A program made the position numbers and the translations under genes. Positions 52,416 through 60,744 of a stretch of 64,000 nucleotides of DNA are shown one piece after another (position 1 is the first letter of the stretch; each line of letters starts with the position of its first letter). The stretch lies in the NCBI RefSeq assembly GCF_001274785.1, contig NZ_LHPI01000035.1, positions 47,654 to 111,653 of the forward strand, given 5' to 3'. This DNA is from Vibrio hepatarius. GTDB taxonomy: Bacteria > Pseudomonadota > Gammaproteobacteria > Enterobacterales > Vibrionaceae. The notes under the pieces were generated by a model. The model saw only the letters and a program-made list of their open reading frames with translations. It ran no database searches and was not told the origin of the DNA.

Positions 52416-53612
52416 TTAATGAACCGTCGCGCTGTGCCAACTTCTGCCGCTCTTACTCATCAAAATCAGTAGACCTGGTACGACGATAAGCATATGTGTC
52501 GCAATCATGGTTTGCGGCTCCATCCCAAAACGTTGCACAGTACCCACTAACAATCCTGAACCGCTCATTTGGAACAAGCCTAGCAATGCCGCCGCTGTCC
52601 CCGCTTTGTCACCAAATGGGGCTAACGCTTTGCCAGCCGCTGCACCCAAAATCAGCGCAAAGCCCACCGACGACAAGAAAATTGGGGTCATAAATGCCAA
52701 AGCTGTTTGCTCCTGAGCGAGTAACAACATCACGATGCCACCCAACGCCAAAGTGACAATACCGATCACAAGCGTAGCGTGAGTACCGTACTTATCCATC
52801 AGTTTAGGCGCCAGCATGCAAGCGATGATATTGACGATTGCGTTAACGCCAAACCACATGCTGAACTCATTCATCGTCAGGCCGTAGTTTTCCATCAGCA
52901 CCACAGGAGCCGATGTAACGTAAGCGAGAATCACAGCCATCGCCAATAGACAAAGCGAAGCGTGGAATACAAAAGATGGTGTTTTCAGCACAGCCATATA
53001 ACGGCTTGGGCGGAATACTGGCTCTGTACTTGGCGCTGGGTTAGTTTCTTTCATGAATACAACCATGGCTACCAGTGAGATGCTCGCAAAGCCAGCAAGG
53101 AAACTGAAGTTTGCTCGCCAATCAAATTGCTGAGTCAACCAGCTGCCTAGTATTGGTGCTAGTGCCGGGATAAAACAAATCGCACCATTTAGGTAACTGA
53201 TCATCTTGCCGCTTTTCTGCGGACCGAAAATATCGCGAACTGTTGCAAAGGCTGCTACCGATGTCGCGCACGCACCTAAGCCTTGTAGCAAACGTGATAT
53301 CAACAACCACTCGATGTTTTGAGCACTCCACGCCAATAAAGCACTCAACGCGTAGATGGTGATACCACCCAATGCAACAGTTCGACGTCCGTATTTGTCC
53401 GCCAAAGGACCGGCAAATAATTGGCCGACACCCATCGCGAACAAGAACCATGTAATCGTATCTTGTGCCAGTGCGTGTTCCACGTGAAACGCAGCCGAGA
53501 TCAGCGGTAATGCCGGTAGATAGATATCAATGGCAAGTGGGCTGAATAGCACCAATAATGTCAGCAGAACAAGTTGAGTTCTGCCATGCGCGGCTGGTTG
53601 AGGGGTTTGCAC
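52416..53612 (-). CDS. Bcr/CflA-type multidrug MFS transporter
   Basis: A 398-residue major facilitator with twelve predicted helices, drug:H+ antiporter family 1. It has the Bcr/CflA start VLFSPLAIDIYLPALPLI (motif D1-like) and motif A GQLFAGPLADKYGRRTVAL (in part, near residues 60-80). The GTG at 53612 follows TGGAGACATCA; an in-frame ATG 16 codons upstream has no ribosome site. Divergent from a LysR regulator that probably controls it. Substrate unknown. Confidence 0.88.
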   Translation of the reverse strand: MQTPQPAAHGRTQLVLLTLLVLFSPLAIDIYLPALPLISAAFHVEHALAQDTITWFLFAMGVGQLFAGPLADKYGRRTVALGGITIYALSALLAWSAQNIEWLLISRLLQGLGACATSVAAFATVRDIFGPQKSGKMISYLNGAICFIPALAPILGSWLTQQFDWRANFSFLAGFASISLVAMVVFMKETNPAPSTEPVFRPSRYMAVLKTPSFVFHASLCLLAMAVILAYVTSAPVVLMENYGLTMNEFSMWFGVNAIVNIIACMLAPKLMDKYGTHATLVIGIVTLALGGIVMLLLAQEQTALAFMTPIFLSSVGFALILGAAAGKALAPFGDKAGTAAALLGLFQMSGSGLLVGTVQRFGMEPQTMIATHMLIVVPGLLILMSKSGRSWHSATVH

Positions 53613-53718
53613 TGATGTCTCCACAATAACGAATGAAATTATGCGTATTGTAGGATACATTTAGATATGCCAACCAATGATTATTCATCATTAAAGATAT
53701 TCCATATAGGAAACTCAC

Positions 53719-54660
53719 ATGAATCTCGAAAAGCTGGTCAGAGTCGATATCAACCTGCTCGTTTGCTTAAAAGTGCTTTTGGAAGAACTGAACGTCACGC
53801 GTACCGCCCACCGTTTGTGCTTAAGCCAATCTGCAGTGAGTAAAAACCTTGCTAAACTTCGCACTCAGTTTGATGACCCTCTTTTTGTCCGTCATTCGCA
53901 CGGTTTAACACCAACACCAAAGGCACTATTCCTAAAGCCCAAGCTCGACATATTGATCAATCAACTTGAGCAAATTACCCAGCCGGAAACGTTCTCGCCA
54001 CAAACCAGCAGCTATCGCTTTCAAATGGCCACCGTTGAAAGTGTTTATCCGCTGATACTACCTCACTTCTTACCCGCTATATTTCAGCAAGCACCAGGGG
54101 TCACCATCAGTACACATTCGTGGACAGACAACACTTTTAAAATGCTGCAACGTGGCGAGCTCGATCTCGGGCTGACAGGTAAAGATATCGACATCAACGA
54201 CGCCAAGCTGACCTTATTGCCACCCAATGATATCTGCGAGCAGGAAATCTATCGCGATACGCAAAAATGCTTGGTGCGAAGTGACCATCCCGCGCTTACC
54301 AAACCTTGGGATTTATCGAGCTACCTCTCTTACCGACACGTTCAAGTACGCTGCGATGGCAACGACCGCTGGCTGCTCGATTATCGATTGGCCGACAACG
54401 GGCATGAACGTGATATCGCGATCACCGTTCCTGACTTTAACAGCGCAGCGAGCTTATGTTCCTACACGGACTTTATCTTTACCGCACCCAGCCATTTTGT
54501 CGAGTTGGCATCAGAGCAACTCGGGTTAGCGGTACTGCCGTTACCCATTAAGTTCCCACCGATGGCATATACTCTGTTTTGGCATAGAGATAGAGAGAAT
54601 GATCCTGCACTATCTTGGATAAGGCAGATGATTACTGAAAAAACCACCCTCTTGAGATAA
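53719..54660 (+). CDS. LysR-family transcriptional regulator
   Basis: A 313-residue LTTR with N-terminal helix-turn-helix (VRVDINLLVCLKVLLEELNVTRTAHRL in part, then SQSAVSKNLAKLR near residues 35-47) and a LysR substrate domain. The opening VDINLLVCLKVLLEE is of the NodD/LeuO-like branch. A gap of 106 bases separates it from the divergent MFS transporter, its likely target. No operator was assigned with confidence. Confidence 0.88.
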   Translation: MNLEKLVRVDINLLVCLKVLLEELNVTRTAHRLCLSQSAVSKNLAKLRTQFDDPLFVRHSHGLTPTPKALFLKPKLDILINQLEQITQPETFSPQTSSYRFQMATVESVYPLILPHFLPAIFQQAPGVTISTHSWTDNTFKMLQRGELDLGLTGKDIDINDAKLTLLPPNDICEQEIYRDTQKCLVRSDHPALTKPWDLSSYLSYRHVQVRCDGNDRWLLDYRLADNGHERDIAITVPDFNSAASLCSYTDFIFTAPSHFVELASEQLGLAVLPLPIKFPPMAYTLFWHRDRENDPALSWIRQMITEKTTLLR

Positions 54661-54746
54661 TTTGCAGCCATAGACTAAAAAGAGTAGCTTATCTCCATCG
54701 TCCGCATTACAGAATGGACGCCCTACACCTATTGAAGGATTAACAG

Positions 54747-56537
54747 ATGCTAACTACGACAGAACAAAGACTGATAGCCATTAGGGAATGGCTTGCTCAG
54801 AACAACATCGATGCTTTACTCGTCCCACATGAGGACGAATACCTTGGCGAATACGTACCTGCACACAATGAACGTTTGCACTGGTTGACTGGTTTTACTG
54901 GGTCTGCAGGTGCTGCGGTGGTTACGCAAGATAAAGCAGCGATCTTTGTTGACGGTCGTTATACCGTTCAAGTAACCAAACAGGTACCTGCCGAGTTATT
55001 TGAATACCGCCACTTAATTGAAGAGCCAGCTTTAGATTGGATTACACAGAATTTGGCTTCTGGTTCAAATCTAGCGATAGACCCACGCATGCACAGTGCA
55101 GCTTGGCTCAACGCAGCACAAAGCAAGCTGGCTGGTTCTATCGAACTCAAAGTACTTGATGCTAACCCAATTGATCAGATTTGGCATGACCGTCCGGCAC
55201 CTGTGGTATCAGATGTTCGCTTAATGCCGACTGAATCTGTCGGCCAATCGAGTGAAAGCAAACGCCAACAAATCGCTAAGCTGATTCAACAAGCTGGCGC
55301 AGACAGCGCTGTCATTACCGCGCTCGATTCCATCTGTTGGCTGCTTAATATCCGAGGTTTGGATGTTTCGCGCTTACCAGTATTACTATCGCACGCGATC
55401 CTACACAGCGATGCAAGTGTGGAGTTTTTCCTTGACCCAGCACGCTTACCTGCCGAGTTTGAGGCTCACGTAGGTTCTGGGTTATCTGTCTTCGCACCGA
55501 AGCAACTACAAACTCGTTTAGAAGCATTAACTGGCAAAAGCGTTTTAGTTGATCCTGCAATCAGCAACGCTTGGTTTAAGCTCGTGCTGCAAAATGCAGG
55601 CGCCACTGTGATTAACTCTGCCGACCCTTGCTTGATGCCAAAAGCCGCGAAAAACGCAGTTGAAATTGCCGGGATGAAAGCATGTCACATCCGCGATGGT
55701 GTGGCGATGAGCAAGTTCCTATGCTGGTTGGATAGCGAAGTAGCAAATCATCGACTGCACGACGAAGCCACCCTCTCAGATAAGTTAGAGAGCTTCCGCA
55801 AACAAGATCCGACGTTAATGGACTTAAGCTTTGATACTATCTCAGCCGCGGGAAGCAACGCAGCGATGTGTCACTACAATCACGAAAACCAGCCGACACC
55901 CGGTCAGTTAGAAATGAACACGCTTTACTTGGTGGACTCTGGCGGTCAGTACCTTGATGGGACCACCGATATCACGCGTACTATCGCTATTGGCCAACCG
56001 AGTGACGAAATGATGAAACAGTTTACCTTAGCACTAAAAGGTCATATCGGCGTAGCTCGCGCACGCTTCCCGAAAGGCACTCGCGGTTATCAAATCGATA
56101 CACTGGCTCGTCAACACTTATGGGCAGAAGGTTACGATTACGACCATGGCACAGGCCACGGTGTCGGTCATTTCTTAAGTGTTCACGAAGGACCTGCGAG
56201 CATTTCAAAGCGCCAAATCGATGTACCATTGGTTGAAGGCATGGTGTTATCTAACGAGCCTGGTTACTACCGTGCTGATGCATTTGGTATCCGTATTGAA
56301 AACCTTGAACTTGTGGTTGAGCAAGCAACCCAAGGAGACTTCCCTGTATTGGCGTTTGAGTCTCTCACACGTTGCCCTATCGATGCACGTAACATCAATG
56401 TCGATATGCTTACTCGCCCTGAATTAGCATGGTTGAACGACTACCATCAAAAAGTATGGGACGACATCAGCCCATTAGTCGAAGGTGAAGTCAAAGACTG
56501 GCTACGAGCAGCAACGCAACCGCTAGTCCATCACTAA
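54747..56537 (+). CDS. Xaa-Pro aminopeptidase (aminopeptidase P, M24B)
   Basis: A 596-residue cytoplasmic metallopeptidase that removes N-terminal residues before proline. Two creatinase-type N-terminal domains (about 1-300) precede the pita-bread domain. Metal ligands: two Asp in DSGGQYLDGTTDITRT (near 390-405), His in HGTGHGVGHFLSVHEGP (near 465-481), Glu in SNEPGYY and Glu in FGIRIENL. The length fits the three-domain, eukaryotic-like APP1 form rather than E. coli PepP (441). Single gene with its own terminator. Confidence 0.93.
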   Translation: MLTTTEQRLIAIREWLAQNNIDALLVPHEDEYLGEYVPAHNERLHWLTGFTGSAGAAVVTQDKAAIFVDGRYTVQVTKQVPAELFEYRHLIEEPALDWITQNLASGSNLAIDPRMHSAAWLNAAQSKLAGSIELKVLDANPIDQIWHDRPAPVVSDVRLMPTESVGQSSESKRQQIAKLIQQAGADSAVITALDSICWLLNIRGLDVSRLPVLLSHAILHSDASVEFFLDPARLPAEFEAHVGSGLSVFAPKQLQTRLEALTGKSVLVDPAISNAWFKLVLQNAGATVINSADPCLMPKAAKNAVEIAGMKACHIRDGVAMSKFLCWLDSEVANHRLHDEATLSDKLESFRKQDPTLMDLSFDTISAAGSNAAMCHYNHENQPTPGQLEMNTLYLVDSGGQYLDGTTDITRTIAIGQPSDEMMKQFTLALKGHIGVARARFPKGTRGYQIDTLARQHLWAEGYDYDHGTGHGVGHFLSVHEGPASISKRQIDVPLVEGMVLSNEPGYYRADAFGIRIENLELVVEQATQGDFPVLAFESLTRCPIDARNINVDMLTRPELAWLNDYHQKVWDDISPLVEGEVKDWLRAATQPLVHH

Positions 56538-56560
56538 GACTACCTGAGTTTTAGATACAC

Positions 56561-56595
56561 AAAAGGGATTGATGAGTACATCAATCCCTTTTTTA
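56561..56595. terminator. Bidirectional terminator between aminopeptidase P and thiH
   Basis: AAAAGGGATTGAT / ATCAATCCCTTTT perfect 13-bp stem with T runs on both sides. Confidence 0.93.
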
Positions 56596-56615
56596 TGTTT
56601 CACGTGAAACACTCA

Positions 56616-57728
56616 TTATCCGGAGTATGCCGAGTGCCAATCTCGCCATACCGGATCGAACCCTCTTGAACGAATCATCAATTCAACCGATGCAGCACTT
56701 CGTTCGTCACTGATCTCAAACTGTTCCAGTTCAACGTCGTCGTTGGCATAGCCACCCGGCTGGGTTTTGGATGCCGCCGACATAGAAGTAATTCCAAGTG
56801 GCAGTACGTTATCACGAAACTCAGGTGATTCTCGTGTTGAGAGAGACAGCTCAACTTCAGGGTTAAGTAATCGGTAGGCACAAATCAGTTGGACCAGTTG
56901 CTTGTCACTCATCACTGATTTGGGTTGCAACGCGCCTGCGCACGGTCGTAAACGCGGAAACGAAATCGAGTAACGAGTTTGCCAGTAGGTGCGCTCTAAG
57001 TAATCTAGATGTGCAGCAGTAAAGAAGCAGTCTGTACGCCAGTCCTCTAACCCTATTAACGCACCGATACCAATCTTATCTATCCCAGCTTTTGCTAACC
57101 GATCGGGGGTTTCAAGGCGAAACTCAAAATCCATCTTATTGCCGCGTAAATGATGTTGCGCGTACGTCGACGGATGATATGTTTCTTGATAAACCATCAC
57201 CGCGTCTAAGCCTAAACTTTTAAGCTCTACATACTCTTCTTGCTTAAGCGGTTGAACTTCCATCGCAAGATAATTGAAGCGCTGTTTGATCTGCGGTAGC
57301 ACCTTACGAAAGTAGTTCATCCCTACTTTGGTTTCGTGTTCACCAGTGACCAATAGTACGCTATCAAACTTCATTTGTTTGATAGCGTCAATCTCGGCAT
57401 CGATCTCTTGTTGGCTGAGCGTTCTGCGCTTAATGCGGTTTTCCATCGAAAAGCCACAGTACGTACACGCATTGGCACATAGGTTAGACAAGTACAAAGG
57501 AATATAAAGCGACATGGTATTGCCAAATCGCTTACGCGTCAGAGTAAACGACAACTGTGCCATTTGCTCAAGATAACCTTCAGCCGCCGGAGAGATCAGC
57601 GCTTTGAAGTCTTCCAAATCACGTTTTGGCTTACTCAACGCGCGCTCGACATCCGCGACCGTTTTGCTGTTGATTGAGATAGACACGTCATCCCAGTTCA
57701 ACTGTTTAAAGTGTTCGACGAAACTCAT
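56616..57728 (-). CDS. thiH: Tyrosine lyase ThiH (2-iminoacetate synthase)
   Basis: A 370-residue radical-SAM enzyme that cleaves tyrosine to dehydroglycine (2-iminoacetate) and p-cresol, supplying the thiazole ring. The Fe-S motif CANACTYCGFSMENRIKR (C-x3-C-x2-C, near residue 85) and BATS-type C-terminal domain are intact. ATG 57728 follows GAGAGG; a GTG two codons upstream is possible. Last gene of the thi operon. This anaerobic-type route (ThiH, not ThiO) suits enteric and Vibrio bacteria. Confidence 0.97.
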   Translation of the reverse strand: MSFVEHFKQLNWDDVSISINSKTVADVERALSKPKRDLEDFKALISPAAEGYLEQMAQLSFTLTRKRFGNTMSLYIPLYLSNLCANACTYCGFSMENRIKRRTLSQQEIDAEIDAIKQMKFDSVLLVTGEHETKVGMNYFRKVLPQIKQRFNYLAMEVQPLKQEEYVELKSLGLDAVMVYQETYHPSTYAQHHLRGNKMDFEFRLETPDRLAKAGIDKIGIGALIGLEDWRTDCFFTAAHLDYLERTYWQTRYSISFPRLRPCAGALQPKSVMSDKQLVQLICAYRLLNPEVELSLSTRESPEFRDNVLPLGITSMSAASKTQPGGYANDDVELEQFEISDERSAASVELMIRSRGFDPVWRDWHSAYSG

Positions 57729-57742
57729 GTTCACCTCTCACC

Positions 57743-58507
57743 TCAGTTATCAAGAAACGAAGTCAACGGGCTGGATGCAACGGCGTGTGAAACCTTACCC
57801 GCCAAGCCAGCTTCATAAGCCGTTCTACCCGCATCCACCGCCAGTTTGAACGCCGTCGCCATGGCCATAGGATCTGCCGCAGCCGCAATGGCCGTATTAA
57901 CGAGTACCGCATCAGCCCCCATCTCCATCGCTCTTGCGGCATGAGAAGGTGCACCGATTCCTGCATCAACGATGACCGGAACTTTTGCCTGGTCAATAAT
58001 GATCTCAATAAAATCGTGAGACGCGATCCCTTTGTTCGATCCAATTGGTGCACCGAGCGGCATGACCGCTGCGCAACCGACTTCTTCCAAACGCTTACAT
58101 AAGACCGGATCCGCATGGCAGTATGGCAAAACGACAAAGCCATCTTTCACCAACTGCTCTGCTGCAGCTAAAGTCTCAATTGGGTCTGGCATCAGATATT
58201 TTGGATCAGGGTGAATTTCCAATTTAAGCCAATTGGTTCCAAGTGCTTCACGTGCCAAATGAGCGGCAAAAATGGCGTCCTTAGCATTTTTGGCACCGGA
58301 TGTATTCGGCAGCAAGTCCACACCCATATCGATAATCGGCTTGAGAATGTCGTCCTGCTGGTTATTCACGTCGACACGTTTGAGTGCCATCGTTGACAGT
58401 TGAGAGCCCGACGCTTTAATTGAATCGGCCATAACTCGACTGTTGGCAAACTTGCCCGTACCTGTAAACAGGCGTGACTGAAATGTTTTATTCGCAATCG
58501 TCAGCAT
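57743..58507 (-). CDS. thiG: Thiazole synthase ThiG
   Basis: A 254-residue TIM-barrel enzyme that joins deoxyxylulose phosphate, iminoacetate and ThiS-thiocarboxylate to thiazole phosphate. It opens LTIANKTFQSRLFTGTGKF; the Schiff-base lysine region and GIGAPSHAARAMEMGADAVL (in part) phosphate site are present. The ATG at 58507 follows GGAGGGTAATTGG. It begins 4 bases after thiS. Confidence 0.97.
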   Translation of the reverse strand: MLTIANKTFQSRLFTGTGKFANSRVMADSIKASGSQLSTMALKRVDVNNQQDDILKPIIDMGVDLLPNTSGAKNAKDAIFAAHLAREALGTNWLKLEIHPDPKYLMPDPIETLAAAEQLVKDGFVVLPYCHADPVLCKRLEEVGCAAVMPLGAPIGSNKGIASHDFIEIIIDQAKVPVIVDAGIGAPSHAARAMEMGADAVLVNTAIAAAADPMAMATAFKLAVDAGRTAYEAGLAGKVSHAVASSPLTSFLDN

Positions 58508-58511
58508 CCAA

Positions 58512-58721
58512 TTACCCTCCTGCGATGGCTTGAAAAAGTGAGATAGCATCACCGTCATTTAGGTGTGTACTCGACCACTCGCTACGTGGTATCACCGTAT
58601 TGTTAATGGCAAATACGCACCCTAACGCGGGCAATGAAAGTTGCTCAATGATTGTCGATAGCGAGCTATTGAGCTGCACATGATGAGCTTGGTCATTTAT
58701 TAAAATTCGCGCGGTTTCCAT
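58512..58721 (-). CDS. thiS: Sulfur carrier protein ThiS
   Basis: A 69-residue ubiquitin-fold sulfur carrier ending in the required Gly-Gly (ALFQAIAGG-type end). The C-terminal Gly is adenylated by ThiF and converted to a thiocarboxylate that donates sulfur to ThiG. It sits between thiF and thiG, 3 bases after thiF. Confidence 0.96.
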   Translation of the reverse strand: METARILINDQAHHVQLNSSLSTIIEQLSLPALGCVFAINNTVIPRSEWSSTHLNDGDAISLFQAIAGG

Positions 58722-58724
58722 ACT

Positions 58725-59492
58725 TCAACTCACTTTTTCATGCTTACCGCAGATGCGACATTTCGAGTCAGGCCTAATAGTTAGAGTTTGCCATTTGAGG
58801 CTCATGCCATCGAAAAGGTGCAATTCGCTGGCTTTAAAACCGACTTTATCTAAGGCGATGATCTGCAAAGCCGCTAACGCTTGGTAGTTACCTATCGTGC
58901 CCACCACCGGACCAAGGATACCGCTTTCGCTGCACTTGTTTGGGCGGTCAAGCACTTCATCAGGAACCAAACACTGGTAGCACCCGGTTTGGGATTCTGC
59001 GAAATCAAAAACAACAAATTGTCCTTGCCAGCCGATCGCCGAGCCTGAAATGAGGGGCTTAGCTTGACTCTGACAGACACGATTAACCAAGTGGCGCGTT
59101 GATAAGTTGTCACTACAATCCAGCACTACATCCGCCATCATAACTTCGAGATAGAGTTGCTCTTGAGTAAGACGTTTATTCAGCTTTCTGACTTTAAGCT
59201 CGTCGTTAATGCTTTGCATCTGACTTGCCATTGCGTCCACTTTAGCAGTATTGATATCGTTCGCGCGGTATATCACTTGTCGCTGTAGGTTGCTGGTTTC
59301 AACAATATCATCGTCGCAGATCACGAGCTGACCAATACCAGCAGCAGCCAAATACATCCCAGCGGCACTTCCTAAACCACCACAACCAATCATCAACACC
59401 GAAGAACGTTTAAGCTTCGATTGCCCAATCTCACCAATTTCTGGCAACGCAATTTGTCGTTGGTATCTAAGGAATGCGCTATCACTCAACAT
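58725..59492 (-). CDS. thiF: ThiS adenylyltransferase ThiF
   Basis: A 255-residue E1-like enzyme. Nucleotide motif MIGCGGLGSAAGMYLAAAG near residues 34-52, the arginine finger QRQVIYR, Asp in VLDCSDNLSTR, and four zinc Cys (CYQC and CRIC). It activates the ThiS C-terminus with ATP. It overlaps the thiE stop by 11 bases. Confidence 0.96.
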   Translation of the reverse strand: MLSDSAFLRYQRQIALPEIGEIGQSKLKRSSVLMIGCGGLGSAAGMYLAAAGIGQLVICDDDIVETSNLQRQVIYRANDINTAKVDAMASQMQSINDELKVRKLNKRLTQEQLYLEVMMADVVLDCSDNLSTRHLVNRVCQSQAKPLISGSAIGWQGQFVVFDFAESQTGCYQCLVPDEVLDRPNKCSESGILGPVVGTIGNYQALAALQIIALDKVGFKASELHLFDGMSLKWQTLTIRPDSKCRICGKHEKVS

Positions 59493-60744
59493 GACTCGGC
59501 TCCTGATTATGTGAATGTGCGGCCATGATCTGGCTAAAAGCTTGAATCACTTTTTGTGGTTCATTAGACAAAGTAACAGCCCTAACAACTGCTAAGCTCG
59601 ACACTCCACATTGCCAAACGTCACTTGCATTGGCTAGATCAATACCGCCTATGGCAACCGTTGGCACACCGATCTCACTTCCATAAGGGATGGTATCAAT
59701 GAGTTTTTGGTACAACGACAAGCGGACTAGGCCTTGAGGTTTGGAAGGCATTTGCTTAGTTGTGGTTGGAAAGATATGTCCCAACGCAATATAGCTCGGT
59801 GCAATCTGAACAATTCGCAACAGTTCGTAATAGCCGTGTGTTGATAGTCCAAGCCTAATGCCTTCATCACTCAACTGTTTGAGGTTAGACTCTTCAAGAT
59901 CTTCCTGCCCTAAGTGAACACCATAGGCCCCATGCTCTATCGCCAGTTGCCAATAATCATTAATAAATACTTGAGCTTTAAATTGTCTGCCAAGTTCAAT
60001 CGCTCGCTTTACCTGTAGCTCAAGGTCATCTTGCGCTGGATTCTTAATTCGAAGTTGAAGGGTTTTCACACCTAGGTTAAGTAAGCGTTCTATCCAATTG
60101 ACACTATCAACCACAGGATAGAGTCCTAGGCTAGGTTTAGATAAGGTCGGAAAATGGATCGTATCTTGGTTCACTCCCCAACCCACTTTGATACCTAAAC
60201 GTGAGTCTTCAATAACCGGGATTGGAAAATGGGAGTAATCATTCGTCCATGTTTCACGTGAAACATAGCTCATCGCACGCGCCAACGTCAGACAATCTTC
60301 AAGCGGAAAATCGATGGCAAGCAGAGTGATAACCCAAGAAAAGTGAAGCGAGTTATCTGCCTTATTAGCGGAGCTAAAAGACAACGCGCGCGTCTCACCA
60401 GTTAAGCAGTGATGCCAAATATCAAGGGAACGGTTTTCATCATGAACAGCGAGGTACACCGTGTTTTCCGTTCGTCCGAAATCATCACAAAGCTGTAAAT
60501 TACTGTTATAGGCAAGGGTATATGAGAATGAATAGTCTTGGCTGACACAAGGAGGCAGATCGGTATACAGATCTGCCACTAAGCCAATGGTATCGTTTTG
60601 CTTAGATACCAAAACGGTATGAGTCGGGCTTACACCCAACTCAATATCGTCGACTATAAATCGTTGTTCCCCTGCTAATAACAAGCATTGCTGAACGCTG
60701 CCAGTCAGCTCAAGACACTCAGCAGGAATAAGGATTTTAGTCAT
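59482..60744 (-). CDS. thiE: Thiamine phosphate synthase ThiE with long N-terminal extension
   Basis: The C-terminal half (about residues 205-405) is a normal ThiE TIM barrel: LGLYPVVDSVNWIERLLNLGVKTLQLR (in part), INDYWQLAIEHGAYGVHLGQEDL and the FPTTTKQMPSKPQGL pyrophosphate loop. It joins HMP-pyrophosphate to thiazole phosphate. The N-terminal 200 residues are an extension found in Vibrio ThiE; residues about 155-185 (LLAIDFPLEDCLTLARAMSYVSRETW in part) resemble the ThiD kinase C-terminus, so it may be a degenerate ThiD. Start at 60744 overlaps the thiC stop by TGATG. Confidence 0.93.
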   Translation of the reverse strand: MTKILIPAECLELTGSVQQCLLLAGEQRFIVDDIELGVSPTHTVLVSKQNDTIGLVADLYTDLPPCVSQDYSFSYTLAYNSNLQLCDDFGRTENTVYLAVHDENRSLDIWHHCLTGETRALSFSSANKADNSLHFSWVITLLAIDFPLEDCLTLARAMSYVSRETWTNDYSHFPIPVIEDSRLGIKVGWGVNQDTIHFPTLSKPSLGLYPVVDSVNWIERLLNLGVKTLQLRIKNPAQDDLELQVKRAIELGRQFKAQVFINDYWQLAIEHGAYGVHLGQEDLEESNLKQLSDEGIRLGLSTHGYYELLRIVQIAPSYIALGHIFPTTTKQMPSKPQGLVRLSLYQKLIDTIPYGSEIGVPTVAIGGIDLANASDVWQCGVSSLAVVRAVTLSNEPQKVIQAFSQIMAAHSHNQEPSHVE

